The notes under the pieces: generated by a model
What the model saw: only the letters and a program-made list of their open reading frames with translations
What the model was told of the DNA's origin: nothing
Database searches by the model: none
In this document: positions 21,519-34,009 of the stretch, in pieces
Layout: the number at the start of each line of letters is the position of its first letter
How positions within the stretch are numbered: position 1 is the stretch's first letter
Assembly (NCBI RefSeq): GCF_037038585.1
Contig: NW_027288588.1
Location: 744,001-808,000 of the forward strand
Direction of reading: 5' to 3'
Length of the DNA stretch: 64,000 nt
Source: Patagioenas fasciata
Lineage: Eukaryota; Chordata; Aves; Columbiformes; Columbidae
Program-made: the position numbers and the translations under genes

Positions 21519-24500
21519 ATGGCAAGACAGCTCTTCTTGCAGCCTCACCTGAGCCCAACTATTGAGAAGCTGGAGCGTTATGGTAAGGCCTTCAGGCCCA
21601 ATTTCACATGTGTGTCTGGGTCAAGGACATCTCTGAAATCAGGCATGGAAACCCGAGGACTGTGGGGGGTGGTTGCTCAGGAGTGGTGACTGCAAGGAGG
21701 GACCTGCGTGACCATCCCAAAGGGCTGAGGGGCTGATGTGGCAGCCAGGGCTCCTGGTTCCCTCCCTGACGTGGCCCCTGCCTTCCTGGGGCAGCCCAGG
21801 CAGAAGCCCCTGACCCCAAGGGGCTGCCCTTGCCTGGCGCTGGGCATTGCCCACGCTGAGCTCACGTCTGAATGGAAGAGCTGAAGGTGCTCGTGGGCCA
21901 CGTGGGCTCTGTGTGTTCAGAGATGTGACCCGGCAAAACCGGCCCCTGCTGGGGAGACACCAGGGCCTGCCCTGAGCCTCCGAGAGCCGCGTGGAGCGCA
22001 GCCCCGTGCCCCCGCGGGCAGGGCAGAGCACTGCCGGCTTCCCGTGGGAGTGGGTCACACCCTGGAGAGCTGCACCCGCAAGGAAAGGAGCCCCTTGGAG
22101 GCAGCATGAGGTGTCCCTTGGTTCTTGCCGGGCTGGAGAGAGACCACCTGAAATGCCTGAGTGAAAGATGCATCGCTCCTTGGACAGGAGTGGGCCGAAT
22201 GGTCTTGAGCTTGCTGCCTCAGAGCATGACGGGTCTTTCCCTTGTTCTTCCAGAGTTCGCTAAGATTTGGGCCAGCACATCGTATCACCTCAGCCTGCAG
22301 CTGGCTCTCCACCAGGTGGGCCTCACCTCCTTCTCCCCTCACACCCTGATGAACGCTGATCAAGTCCTGACAGCCCTTTGCCATCGGGTGCAGCTGTTCT
22401 TCCCCTGCGTTGAAAGCAGGAGCAACGCCCCAGCACAACACTGCAATGCACACAGTGACATGGACACCTTCTCTGTCCATTCAGATGTACAAGAAGGTCC
22501 CCCCGTCAGAGTTGCATGTGAAAACCTGGAAGCCCGGGACACATCTGGATTTATTCCAAGCGTGGGAACCCCCTGCCTTCTATCTGATTGAGCCAGAGGG
22601 TGTTTGTCAGCTTTCCCTCACCTATTTGGTTCTTCGTAGCTGAAGGGCGGTGCGAGGGAAAAGCGCAGCCCCTGTTTGTGTTCTCCCAAGGAGCCCATCT
22701 TGCTCCTTTGTACCTCAGGCCAGGGCAGGGCACTAAGCACCATCAGCCTCCTCTGACAAGTCACCCGTCTGCCCCTCCAAGGCTTCTTCCCATCCGCCAT
22801 CTCCTCTGTTCCAGGCTGTCCGCGTTCCCGGAATCGGGACTTTTGCGGTTGTCACGCAGCGAGTAGCCCTCAGCGAGCAGGATCTGGTGATCGTGGAGAG
22901 ACCCGTGTTCCAACCTGAAAAGGCTGTTGCGCAGGACCGTGAGCTCCGCTGTGCTTGCACAGACTTTCCTGGTGAGCAGCGTGAAAGCGGCGCTGGCCTT
23001 GAGCAGGGTGGGAGGGGTGCTGTGCTCTCCAGAGGTGACTGAGGGGAGCACCAACCACCCACCGCGGCCCTGCCAAGAGCTCCACTCGACAAAGCCGGCC
23101 GGCTGTGGAAGGACCCTGCCCAGCTGTTTGTTTTAAAGAATCGCCAGAGGACAATGCAGCTAAGAGCGCACTCTCTTTGTCCTGCTTCAACAACAGGGTC
23201 CCTCACAGCTTCCTTGGGGTGGTGTCTTCTGGTTCCATGATGCTTCAACTCTTGCTCCCCCTTTCCGCTGCTCTAGACCTCGTCCAGGCAAATGCCGGGG
23301 CTCTTCCAGCTCCCTCAGCCTCCTTGCACGGGGGAAAAGCAGGGGAAACCCAGGGGGGAAAGACGGTTCCTTCCAAAAGCCACTGGCGGGACACCTGCGC
23401 CTTCTGGTCACTGCTGCCTTTGGGGCAGCTGTTGTGGGACCCCGGGGAGCACCAGGAGCTTGGGGCTGTGTTTGGGGTGCGTTTCTCTCTAAAGACAAAG
23501 ACAGCACCGAGTGTGGGCTGGCACCCTCCAGCTGCCCTGGGACCTGGCGCCTATCTCCCCACTTTGTCCCGCAGTCACTCTTCTTCCCACCAAGTGCCTA
23601 AGACTCTTTGTTTCCCTTTCTGTATCAGAGAAGCCACCGCTGTCTGCTCCGCACCTCACTGCCCACTGTAAGAGGAAGGGACAAGCCGAGCGTCTCCTCA
23701 GAGGCGCTGGCCCAGCCAGACAGCCCAGCACCAAAGTGTTGCCCGAGGGCCCGGAGGCTGCAGACCTTTGATTGTAGCCTGCCCAGCAGGTCTGCAAGCT
23801 CATGTGTTCCTCTTCTCTCGTCTTTCAGGCCACCAAGATTTCGAGCAGCTGCCGTATGCTCAGATAGCCTCAGAGAACGCTGTCTCTGAGGGCACCGTGC
23901 AGCTCTACATGGAAAGGACCACGCACCTTTTCCATGCCTGCGTAGAGAACGGGCAGAACGTTGCCATCATCTGGAGGGACGTGGGCATGCTGATTGTCCA
24001 GGGAAAAGACGTGAAAATGAGATTTTACTTAGACTTTCTGGAAAGGCTGAATGGCGCTGGCAAGATGCTGCAAGCTCTTCTCGAGGTAGGATTTTCACTT
24101 TCCCAGCGCCACTCCTGCTGCTTCTGAAATGCTTTCTGGGGGCTGCTTTCCCCTGGCCGGCCATGCCTCGTTCAGCCCCTGGGCTCCTGGAGCTCTAGAG
24201 CACAGCAGGCTCTCTGCAGAGCACCTCCCTGGCGTGCAATGGCCGGGCTTTGCAAGAGCCGCCCCCAGAGGAGCTGCCCTTTGCGAGAAAAGGCCGGCGT
24301 TGATGGCGGGGAGCGCTGCGTGCCCCACTCTGGGGGCCGGGAGCAGAGGCACAGGCAGGGCAAGGCTTGCTGAGCCCAGAGCCCTTGGGCGGCTCTGGCT
24401 CTTTGCTGGCGCTGGGCTGAGGCGGAGCGAGCAGCCGGCCCTTCCCAGTGTCCGCTCCTCCCGTCATCCGCCTCTGTCCTCGTTGCAGATGCCGGAGATG

Positions 24501-27500
24501 AGGGACTCGGTCATCTCACGCCATGACACCGCTGCTTCCCAGACCTCTTCTGGACGTGTTGTCGTCCTGCCATGGTACGTTTGACTTCACTTGAGGAACG
24601 GGGGACAGTGGCACGGCTTCTGCATCTGTCCTGCTGTGGAGCTAGAGACGCATTTAGGCAACATTTCCCGCTACGTTTCTCCTGCTCCTTTTCTTTCCTC
24701 TCTGGGAGAGACTGCTCTTAGGTCCGGAAACGTTAATCTGCAAGGCTCTACGAGGAACTCGGAGGGCAAGATCAGAATTCAAAGGCATCTTAGAAAACCA
24801 GAGCACTAGATAATACTCTGCTCTCCATGTGCGCGATGAGCAGAGTCATTTCCCCAGCAGCAGCAAGGGGGTTTTGTGGGAGGACGGCCATTCTCAGGGA
24901 AGGATGGAGAAACGCGGGCACAGGCTGACGGGGCCTCTCCCGGCACTGGAGCTTCTGCTGCGTCCCTCCGGGTTGGGCTGCGGTGGGAAACAAAGTGATG
25001 TCCTTTCTTCAGCCTGCTGCCTTCTTCCTCTGCCAGGTACCAACTTGAGACCGTGCCCAAAGTGCCAGCGCTGATAGACCTGAACGGATGTGTGAAGGGA
25101 AAAGGTGACGGCCTGTGGTGTGAACCTGCCCCAGCAGCAAATCTGTGTGCGCGGGACCAAGGCAGAAACCCCAGAGCCGGGTTCCCTTGAGATAAATGAT
25201 TCCCCTCCCCAGAATGACTCCTGGACGGCACCAGTATCTGCCATGGAAGCCCCCGTTTCAGCACACGGATGAGAGAAAGCCATGCAAACAGTCTTCCCCA
25301 GGGAATAACGGTGCACTGTGGGCATGGGGCGTTGGATGAAAAAACAGTGTCAGAAAAGGCCTAAGACCTCCCAGGAAACATGGCTTTCCCCCAAAGGGAT
25401 GAAAAGGACCACCTTCCCCAGTGTCACCACAGCCCTGAGCAGACCTGCACGTCACTCTCCTTGGAACTGGCACACGAGTGGCACCCGGTTCCCAGAACAA
25501 CACCGAGATGCTGTTCTGAAGAACCGTCTCCTTTCCCGTTTCTAGAGGATGCTGCCGGGAAGCGCCTCCTCCGTCGAGCCAGGCTTCCTCCACATCGGTT
25601 ACCTGCCCTGACTGTGACGCCGGAGCAGGGTCAGAAAGCCGAGGGGAGTGAGCCTCGCGCCAGGTGAGACACTCGCACAAACGGGTGAGCGTGGCCCCCT
25701 GCTCCGGTCTCTGTGGGAGCGAGACGTTTCTCCCGGAAACACCCCACGTGCGCTTTGCCCACGTCCCACTGACTCACGGTTTCTTGCTCATGGCAGTGTC
25801 TGCAGCTTCTTGGCAGACTCTGCTGGCACCACCATTTCTTTCTTCCCTTCCGATGTGCAGATGTCTTGAGTAGCCAAGTGCAAAGGCTCGTTCCAGGAGC
25901 AGAAGGTCATTTTGGCTTTCCCTTCAGGTTGAAATGAGCCTGGCCTTTCTGTTTGCTGAGAACAGAGTTCTGCAGTTAGTTACTGCAGAGGATTGCCCTG
26001 AGCAACCAGGAGCCTCTTCTGCGCTGACGCCTGTCTTACAGAGAGCTCAGTGGCAGGATGGCTTTTCCGTGGGGTCGTGTCCTCCTCCCTTTGACACTGT
26101 GTCCCCAGCGCCCACCCTGCCCGTACAGGGCGTAGCGCTATCTCCGGGCACAGGACCCTGTTCCTCTGGGTGCTCCAGCAAGAGAGGGCCGAGACCTGGG
26201 CATCCCGGGTTGCAGGGGGGGTGTTGGGCACATCTGAGGCTGAGAGCTTGGGGTCTTCTCTGTGCCTGGGGACTTGATCACAAGGATGTGAGCAGAGCCC
26301 GTTCTGCTGCAGAAGCAGGTGCGCCACCTGGAAGCACAGGATGCAGAACCAGCTCCTCCTGCGCTCCTGCCAACACGCCCTGTTGTGTCTTTGCAGGCAG
26401 CTACCGGTCATCCAGAGGAGCTGCTTGAAGGAAAAGGAGGAGAAAGGAAAGCTACCGCCTCTGGTTGCCCCCAGAGAAGTGGACTTCATAGCCAGAGCCA
26501 TTGAGAGGAGAGAAAAGGTACCCGACACCAGATGCTGCAGGAGCACATCCTACTGGACTGTAGAGCAGCGTTGCTCCACACATGCCAGTGCTCACAAGAT
26601 TCTTCACTGGGTGTTCACGGGACCACTGACCGGTTGCTTTGGTGTTTGCTTGGAGAGAGGCGGGTCACTGTCAGTTGAGAATATACTTGTCACTTCCAGC
26701 AGCCTGGAAACACCCCCAGAGCCCTCACGTGGGGCTGTTTCTGTCGGCCGGGTGACTGCAGGGCTTGTCTGGGCTCGCCAGCTGCCGGCTGGTTTGTAGC
26801 CCGGTGGTGGCCGATCTCCCTGGTCATCCCAGACGGGCTCCTCGGTGGAGCCTGCGGGAACCTGGGAGCAAACCAGCGTGGACAGCGAGGCAGAAGAGAA
26901 GGGAGGGAAGGGAGGGAAACAGCTCAGCCGTGGCAGGACAGACTAATGCTGCCTGCTATTGCATTTCATTCGGCCTCCAGAATAAACGGCAGAAGAAGAA
27001 AGAGGAGAAGCTTCCACAGTATATCCAGAAATTCCTGGAAGCAGAGGAAAAGAAGGAAAAAGAGGCGGCGGTAGGGGAAAAAAGTAAACGGCCGTCAGCC
27101 GGAGCAATGACGGCAAAGGCCGAGGCAGAAAAGGAGACACCCGGTGTGGAAGGAGAGGCAGAAAACCCAGAGGAGATGCAGAGGAGCCAGGTACTTGGGA
27201 TTCCTGCAGAAGAAGAGCACTTTCTCCCGCGGGGCGGCTGAGACCGCAAAGCACCTCTGGCACCCAAGCCATCACAGCAGCGTTGCTGCAGCAGAGCCGG
27301 GCGGGTGATGCTGCCCTTCCTGAGCAAGAAGGGGGACACAGAGTTGCAGTGAAACCCTGGTGACACTCAGAGGTCACCCCAGGGCCTCCTAAGCTCCTTC
27401 TCCCGGTTCTCCCTGTCCCCTGTGGTCCATCCAGAAGTGTTCTGGGGTCTGCGTGCTGGGAAGCAGCACCCTCCGGGTGCGGGGCTGTTGTGTGAGAGTC

Positions 27501-29511
27501 TCCTCCTGCGCAGGAATCCAGCTCCCCCGAGTGCTCCTCAGACAGCTCCTCGAGCAGCGTGGAGTCAGACGAGTCCAGCTGTGACCTGCTGGAGATCAGG
27601 ACCATTATGGAGGACTGGGAAGAGGCCGGAGAAGAGCCCCCCACAGTCCCTGAGGACAACAGCGTCCCCCCGAAGCGGTACGAGTGTGCCCGCTCCAGCC
27701 GAGCCCTGGGGCCGTGGGGGGAGAGCCAGAGGTGGTGGGTACAGGGAGCCAACCCCCGAGCCACGGGGCTGCACAGGGCGCCCGGGGATTTCTGCAGCCA
27801 CGGGAACGGGCTGGGTTAGACCCCACGGCAGGGGCCAGAGCAGGGGCTTGAAACCCCTCCTGCCTCCAGGGGGCTGTGGGGCAGAACGGGGCCGCATAGC
27901 TGTGGGGCTGAGTGTGGGAAGAGGCAGGACGGTCCCAGCTGCAGAGTCAGGGAGACTTTGTCCTTGCTGTTGCAGGAGCCTTTCCCCACGGACAGACCGG
28001 GCCCTGCGGGAGGTGGTGACCTGCATCCTGGGGCAGGTGGCCCGCAAGAGGAGAGGGGAGAGGGATGAGCAGCTGGATCTGCAGGACAAGCTCCAGTGGT
28101 AAATCTCTCCGGACACGGGCAGCGCTTCCTCTCCCGCAGTCCCTTCCTCCTGCTCCCCGCAGCCCCGCGGGAGAGAGCCGCTTCTCCTGGCACCGGCCTC
28201 TCGGCAGAGCCGCTCCTGCGGCCGCGGCTGGCGCCCAGCTGGGAGCCCGGCTGGAGCGCGCTCCTGTGCTCACACCACCTCCTCCCGCTGTGTGTCTGCA
28301 GCGAGCTGGCCGTGCTGCGCTGGGAACGGTCGGGGAAAGAGGCAGGCAGCAGCCAACACCTGCGGGAAGCTGCACCCCAGGCTGCACCCCCTGCCAAGGC
28401 GGGGGAGAGGAGGGCAGGACCGGTACGTCCCCAAGGTTGATGTGGTGGCGTTTGTAATGGCGACGGCGCAACGGTGCGGCCAGGCTGGTCTGGGACAGCA
28501 AGCAGCCGGGTTGCTTTCAGCCCCGCGCTCCCTTGGCTCAGGGGTCGTTGCAGAAAGGCTCTGCAGTCGGGACCGTGAGCAAAGCAGGGCTGATGGAGAG
28601 GCTGAAAAGAAGGGGCAGGAGGGAGGGGGGGCGCTGAAATCCCCCCAGCCCCTGCCAGGGACACCAACACTGCCTGCTGCTGCATTGCCGTGGTCCTGCA
28701 GGCGCAGCCCCGCGCGTGCACGGAGGAGGAAACACGCAAGCTCTGGGAGTCCTTGTGCAGCAAGATAGAGCAGAAGCGCAGCAGTGGCACCGCCAAAGGC
28801 CTGGAAAAAAGAGCCAGAGCAATGGGAGGCCCAGGTACCGCAGGCCGTGAAAAACAACTGGGGAAAGAGCATTCCCAGTTGAGTGTTTGCCTTTTGGAGT
28901 GCTCGCCTCTGAAAAAGGGGGTGTGGGCCAGCTTCAGGCCAGAGCTGGGCAAAGAGGGTGTTTTCCTGACAGCCCTGGGGGCACGGAGAGCAGCAGGGTG
29001 GGACTGCACCCCAGGGACCTGGACCTGCTCTCTCCAGACAGCAGCAGATCCCACCACAGGTGTCCTGACCAGACTTGTTGCTCTGCACCTCTGTGCATAC
29101 AAGACTGCAGAGCTTTGTACTCAACTCCGCAGCTCTGGAGAGCGGATCTGCTCCACGTCGGCCAGTGCCAGGAGACCGTCTCAGGCGCTGAGGCTCGCGA
29201 GAGAGACGCCCAGCAAGAGCCTTCTCCGGCGTGACGAGCGCCAGTGCCGGCCAGGCTGCTGGCACCAGCTCTTGCCCCCATCAGTAAAGCCCCCCCTGCA
29301 AACCGCTGGGTCTCACGCTGTGGGTGTTTCCTTGGTGGCTGTGAGGCTGCGCTGGGCAGTGGGTGAGCGCTGGGGGGGCAGGGAAAGGCCTGCAGGGAGA
29401 GGGCTGGAGCTCCGGCCCTGCTCCAAGGGCAGCCCTCCCCAAGGCTCTGCTGGACCCGCTCGGCTGCGGCCCCGCTCTTGGTGCCCCTGCACCTTGTGGC
29501 CCTGGCACTGA
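21519..29511 (+). CDS. CCDC81-like: CCDC81-like protein with two HU domains (multi-exon)
   Basis: Thirteen GT-AG exons join in one open frame of about 561 codons: 21519-21582, 22254-22315, 22815-22971, 23829-24085, 24489-24574, 25037-25104, 25546-25663, 26397-26517, 26981-27190, 27514-27677, 27976-28098, 28302-28422 and 28702-28834. After 28834 the frame stays open to a stop at 29509-29511, either read through or with 28835-29110 spliced out; this end is uncertain. The protein starts MARQLFLQPHLSPTIEKLE. Exons 2-3 form HU domain 1 (FAKIWASTS, VRVPGIGTFAV, VIVERPVFQPEK); exon 4 forms HU domain 2 (VAIIWRDVGMLIV, VKMRFYLDFLERL). Exon 9 is a Lys/Glu-rich likely coiled coil; exon 10 is acidic and Ser-rich. 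Human CCDC81 has two HU domains, is linked to centrosome and cilium, and is about 650 residues; birds carry many diverged paralogues. Function here is inferred from family only. No break was seen, so it is probably expressed. Confidence 0.85.
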
Positions 29512-29537
29512 GCCTGCTGCAGCTGCACATCCCGGAC

Positions 29538-29574
29538 AGGATCGGGAGGAGGAGGAGGAGGAGGAGGAGGAGGA
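29538..29574 (+). repeat. (GGA)n microsatellite
   Basis: About ten GGA triplets directly beside the start of the following LTR. Confidence 0.9.
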
Positions 29575-30090
29575 TGTGAAAAATGCAGTTGTGATTTGTG
29601 CTAATGTCAGCAATCAGGACACAGAACCACGGGCACAGTTCCATGCGGTGCTTTATTCCAGCGCTGGGAAACCAGGGGTTCGCACCCAAAGCTTCCAACA
29701 GCTGATTCAGACCATACCTTATTATACAAGTCGGTCACATACATATTCATTACACCCCTGACAACCATTAGAATATTCCACACCTGTAATAACACAAACT
29801 TCCTATCTAAAAGATGCTACAATTATCAGTTATTTTCTACGGTACCAACTTTAAAAGAATATATCGTAAATCTATGTCCACCTTAAGAATAAGGCTCGGT
29901 TACAGTTACCTGCCTTGTAAGAATATACCATAAATCTATGTCAGCTTTAAGAACAGAGTTTGGTTACTGATTACAAGAGTTCTATGGCTACAGGGCTGGT
30001 TGCCATCCTAATATTAATCCAACTGTAAGAGATCCAGCGATATTCAGGGAAGACCCATCCTGTCCTGTTCCATGGAACAAAACCTCTTGT
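29575..30090 (-). mobile_element. Solo LTR (avian ERV)
   Basis: In minus orientation it has an AT-rich U3 with internal near-repeats (the CATAGATTTA..ATATATTC motif occurs twice), a TATA-like TATAATAAGG near 29,730, a polyadenylation signal GGAATAAAGC near 29,655, and ends ...TTTTTCACA at 29575. Length is about 515 bp. No interior sequence adjoins. The far end is approximate and the family (class II or III) is undecided. Confidence 0.6.
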
Positions 30091-30402
30091 CAGGTTGATT
30101 CCTCCCAGCCGCAGGCCCTGCCGGCCGCCCTCACGCATCCCGGGGGCGCCGGGGGCTCCCGCCCCGCGTTGCCCCGCACGCAGCGCTCCCGCAAGGCCCC
30201 GCACACCGAGGGAGCGGGGGGAGGAGGCGGCTGCGGGGGGATTCGAACTCGGCACCCGGAGCACAGGGGGGGCGGGGGGAGAGAAGAGGGACGGAGCCCG
30301 CTCGGCTCCGGGGAGGCCGCGTGGTGCAGAGGCGGAGGGGGCGGGGCCAATGAGAGGGGGGCGGGGTGATGGGAGGGGGCGTGGCCACGCAGCGGGATCG
30401 CC
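30091..30402. promoter_or_regulatory. GC island, no gene assigned
   Basis: High-CpG stretch with GGGGCGGGGCCAATGAG (GC box plus CCAAT near 30,337-30,352), promoter-like on the + strand. What follows is a minisatellite, so no transcript could be proposed. Confidence 0.3.
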
Positions 30403-30785
30403 CGGACGCCTGGGTCCTCTCTCCCGAACTCCTGGGTCCCTTGGGGCACTCCTGGGTCCCCCCCCAACTACTGGGTCCTTAGGGGTACCCCTGGGTCCCC
30501 TTTCCCGAACTCCTGGGTCCCCTCTCCAGGACTCCTGGGTCCCTTTCCCAAATTCCTGGGTCCCTCCCCAACTCCTGGGTCCCTCCTGAACTAAATCCCC
30601 ACCTGAACTCCTGGGTCCTCTCTCCCGAACTCCTGGGTCCCTTTCCCGAACTCCTGGGTCCCTCCTGACCTGAATCCCCGCCTGAACTCCTGGGTCCCTT
30701 TCCCGGACTCCTGGGTCCTCTCTCCCAAACTCCTGGGTCCGCATTCCTGAAAACCTGGGTCCCTCCTGAACTGAATCCCCGCCAC
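30403..30785. repeat. About 22-bp minisatellite (CTCCTGGGTCCC)n
   Basis: About 17 units of roughly 17-25 bp around a fixed core ACTCCTGGGTCC followed by a variable pyrimidine-rich tail (CTCTCCCGA, CTTTCCCGA). Some units are replaced by a CCTGAACTGAATCCCCGC variant that itself recurs. Confidence 0.92.
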
Positions 30786-30799
30786 TGGAGTGCAGCCAT

Positions 30800-30910
30800 C
30801 AGACTCACAGAACAGTTTGGGTTGGAAGGGACCTTCACAGTTCATGCAGTCCAACCTCTGCCATGAGCAGGGACATCTTCACCCAGATCAGGTTGCAGTT
30901 GGTAGAAATG
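30800..30910 (-). mobile_element. CR1 3' end fragment (-)
   Basis: CACAGAACAGTTTGGGTTGG followed by AAGGGACCTTCA is the complement of the conserved CR1 3' terminus (AAGGTCCCTTCCAACCCAAA). Short, 5'-truncated copy. Confidence 0.88.
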
Positions 30911-31114
30911 ATGACCTTTCAGAGCGTGCTGGTGGTACTTTGTCCCTTGTGCCCTGCCCTGATGTGCAGAGGAGACAGAAGGGACACTGGGAAGCTTTGG
31001 GGAAGACCCCCCGTATGCTGAGGTGTTGCGTCTCCTTCCTCTTCAGCCTCTAAAAGGTATGTGGTAAAGAGCAGAGCTGGAACCGGGGGTTCCCATCATT
31101 TGGGATAAACCCTA

Positions 31115-31225
31115 AAAACTCATTAATCATTTTGGTTGGAAAAGACCCTCAAGATCATGGAACCCAACCATAACCCACCCCTGGCACTGACCCATATCCC
31201 TGAGACCCTTGTCTAAGGCTTGACA
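31115..31225 (-). mobile_element. CR1 3' end fragment (-)
   Basis: TCATTTTGGTTGGAAAAGAC, then CCTCAAGATCATGGAACCCA, is the CR1 3' terminus in reverse. More diverged than the copy at 30.8 kb. Confidence 0.85.
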
Positions 31226-32026
31226 GGAGCTCCAGCGCAGTTGTCTGCAGCCGGTGCCGGCGAGAAACCTAAAATAGGACATGGGAGAATTTGCATGGGA
31301 GCGTTCACCACGCGGAAATATCTCTGCCTTGGGAGGGCTGAGATTGAGTGGGTTGGAGGTTCTTTTTGTTTTCAAGGATGTGATCAAAATCACATGAAAT
31401 GACACACAACGAAGGGTAGGCACAGGCTGGGACTGACACCGGAGCCTCAGCACCGCGTTTTATCCTTCATGGAGAAAGGGAACCAGGCTAAATCAGCCAG
31501 TTGGAGGCCAAAACAAGGGGCTCCTTTGGCTGTTCTGGGACGGGAGATGCAGGCAGGGCCACCAGTGTGGGGTCTGTCCTGGAGCTGCAAGGGTGGGATG
31601 CGGGACGAGGCAGCCAGAGCTGCATCCACACAAGGAGGCACAAACATCTGCCATTTCCATGTTGGTTTTAGGAGGGTTAATATATGTGATGGTGATTTTT
31701 GACCCACACATCGCCTGGGTTGGCATCACCAGCCACAGGTTGGGTTTTAGCATCGTTCTAAAATGCTGGAGGGAGCAGGGTGGGACTGAGGCAGCACTGG
31801 TGACAGAGGGACAGAGCCCCTGGGGTCCATGTCTGTCTTGTGCCAGACAACCCAGAGTTGGACTCGGTTCTCTGGGGAGCCCCAGGAGAGCAGAGCAGAG
31901 GGGGAGCATCCCCTCCCTCCACCTGCTGGTGATGTGGCCCAGGAGACACTTGGCTTTCTGGGTGCGAGTGCACATTGCCATCTTATGTCCCTTTTGTCAC
32001 CCACCAGCCCTTCTCCACAGGGTTGC
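31226..32026. other. No gene recognised
   Basis: Unique-looking sequence with no domain, splice pair or repeat family that I can name. Confidence 0.4.
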
Positions 32027-32080
32027 TATCCATCCATCCATCCATCCATCCATCCATCCATCCATCCATCCATCCATCCT
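32027..32080. repeat. (TCCA)n microsatellite
   Basis: About 13 perfect CATC/TCCA tetranucleotide units, abutting the CR1 piece to its right. Confidence 0.97.
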
Positions 32081-32245
32081 CCCCCAGTCTGTGCTGGTAC
32101 TGGGTATTGCCCTGACCCAGGTGCAGGACCTTGCACTTGGCCTGGTTGAATTTCATGAGGTTCACATGGACCCCCCAGCCTGTCCAGGTCCCTCTGGATG
32201 CCACCCCTTCCCTCCAGCGCATCGACGACACCACTCAGCTTGGTG
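32081..32245 (-). mobile_element. CR1 ORF2 C-terminal region fragment (-)
   Basis: The text GACCTTGCACTTGGCCTGGT, AATTTCATGAGGTTCACATG and CCAGGTCCCTCTGGATG is the reverse complement of a widely conserved CR1 segment. Confidence 0.88.
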
Positions 32246-34009
32246 GAAAAGCAGAACTGAAGTGTCTTGGGTGATGCAGAGGCCAGGGAAATGTGCCTGG
32301 CTTTAGCTCTCTGCCAAGAACACCTGGGGAAACCCTTTGAAATGCTTCAGCCACTTTAGCAGAGAAAAATAACACCCCCACACAGCTGCCAGGCTTTCAC
32401 TGCTCACGCAGGGACAAAGGACAGCGCGGGGACAGCACAGCGCTCACTCTGGAGCTCGCCGGCTCTGACACCCGTGCCTGTTTGGGAGAAATCTCAATGG
32501 GAAAGATTTTGTGCTCTGGGATTCAGGTCATCTGAAGAACACCAGCAAGGAGAACGACTGCCAAAACCTGCACAACGATGTGACCAGCTCCAGCTCCCCT
32601 GGGGAAGGAGGCGGCTGGTGCTTGTCCCAGCCCAGCCACGCCATGGGCGACCCAGAGCGGATGACAGCAAAGCCTCTTTCCAGGCTCTATTCGCTGTGAG
32701 ACCGTGGGGCAGGGTCCCATCCAGGGGGAACACGGGGAGCACATCCTGCCCGAGGTCGCAGGCCGCTCTGCTGCACGGGGAGCAGAGGAAGGGACAGAGG
32801 GGTCTGGGTGGCCCCAGAGGAGCTTGGAGCAGAGCAGGGGGCACAGAAACCCAGGGAGGGTCTTGGAGACGGGTTCAGAGAGGATCCAAGTGTATATGGG
32901 GAGGGGGAAAGGGATGGGATGGTGCAGGGGGTGTCACACAGGGTGGGAGTGAGCATGCAGGGACCAGAGCCAAGCTGAAGGTGCTCGGTGGGGATAGAGG
33001 TGATTGAGCAGGGGACAGGAGCAAAGTCCTGCGGAGGGCAACGGAGCTGGAGGGGATTTGGAGGGGTAAAGAGGAATCGGGGAGACCCAGGAAAGAATCT
33101 GGGGCATGGGGGGTGTGAGGGGGAAGCACAGGAGCTGTGATATTTGGGATCAGAGGAACTGGAGAGAGGATGCAGAGGGGAAGAGGGATGGGGAGAACCT
33201 AGAGTGCACAGAGAGGGGGGCAGAATGGGTGCCCCCAGGGTGGGGGGAAGGCTGGTTTGCCAGTCATCACCCCCCAAATGAGCTGGGGCTGCAGGTGGTC
33301 CCAGCACCCCCACCCTGGGCAGCAAAGGGGGACCATGGCAACAGCAGCAGGTCCCACTGCACATCCAGCATCCATCAGGGGGAAATAAAACACCTAAGTG
33401 GGGGCAGATAACGCAGGAAACCCCCAAAGTGGGCACAGGGAACAGAGCTGAGCACAACACATCCCAGCACTGGGGCTGCTGGGCTTAAATTGGTGTCCAG
33501 GAGCATGGGGGTGCAGGTGAGGATGCTCAGGGTGATGAAGGCATCAGAGTGGGGATGCCTGTGGGAGGGGGTGGTGGGGGCTCTGAGGTGCTTGGGTATG
33601 TGTGTGTGTCCCCAGCCCTGCAGGGGACAGGGGGACAAGCACAGCCCTGTGACACACATGTAGTGGCTGCTGCTGGGTGTCATGGTGTGGGGACCCAGGA
33701 TCACCCCAACACGCTGCCCTGGGCTGGGGCCAGGTGGGTGCTCCCCCAAACTGTCAGCACCCACTCCTGGGTACCCCCCACTGGCTGCAACCCCCTGGGC
33801 AGGCACAGCGGTGCTGGGCTGTACTGGGACCTGCTGGTTCACAGCAGGATTTGGGGGGGGCCCAGGAAGAGTAGTCGGGCACCTCACCCTGTGCTGAGCT
33901 GGATCCATCCACCAGCACCACGTGGAGGACATTGGGGTGCAGGGGGGTAGGGAGGGGGTGTGCAGGGTGAAGGGGCAGTATAGTGGGGTACAGGACAGGA
34001 CAGTGGGTG
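32246..34009. other. No gene recognised
   Basis: GC-rich sequence with irregular G-rich tracts on the + strand. Several open frames on both strands, none with a recognisable motif. Confidence 0.4.

Noticed and set aside
22733-23248. 171-codon minus-strand frame
   Set aside because: Antisense shadow of CCDC81-like exon 3, whose plus-strand reading has clear HU-domain motifs and splice sites.
26943-27764. 273-codon minus-strand frame
   Set aside because: Antisense to exons 9 and 10 of the CCDC81-like gene.
29541-29573. Poly-Glu coding stretch
   Set aside because: A GGA microsatellite lying after the CCDC81-like stop, at the LTR edge.
30236-30262. tRNA T-loop-like GATTCGAACTC
   Set aside because: The flanking bases do not form a T stem, and there is no acceptor stem or A box at the right distance.
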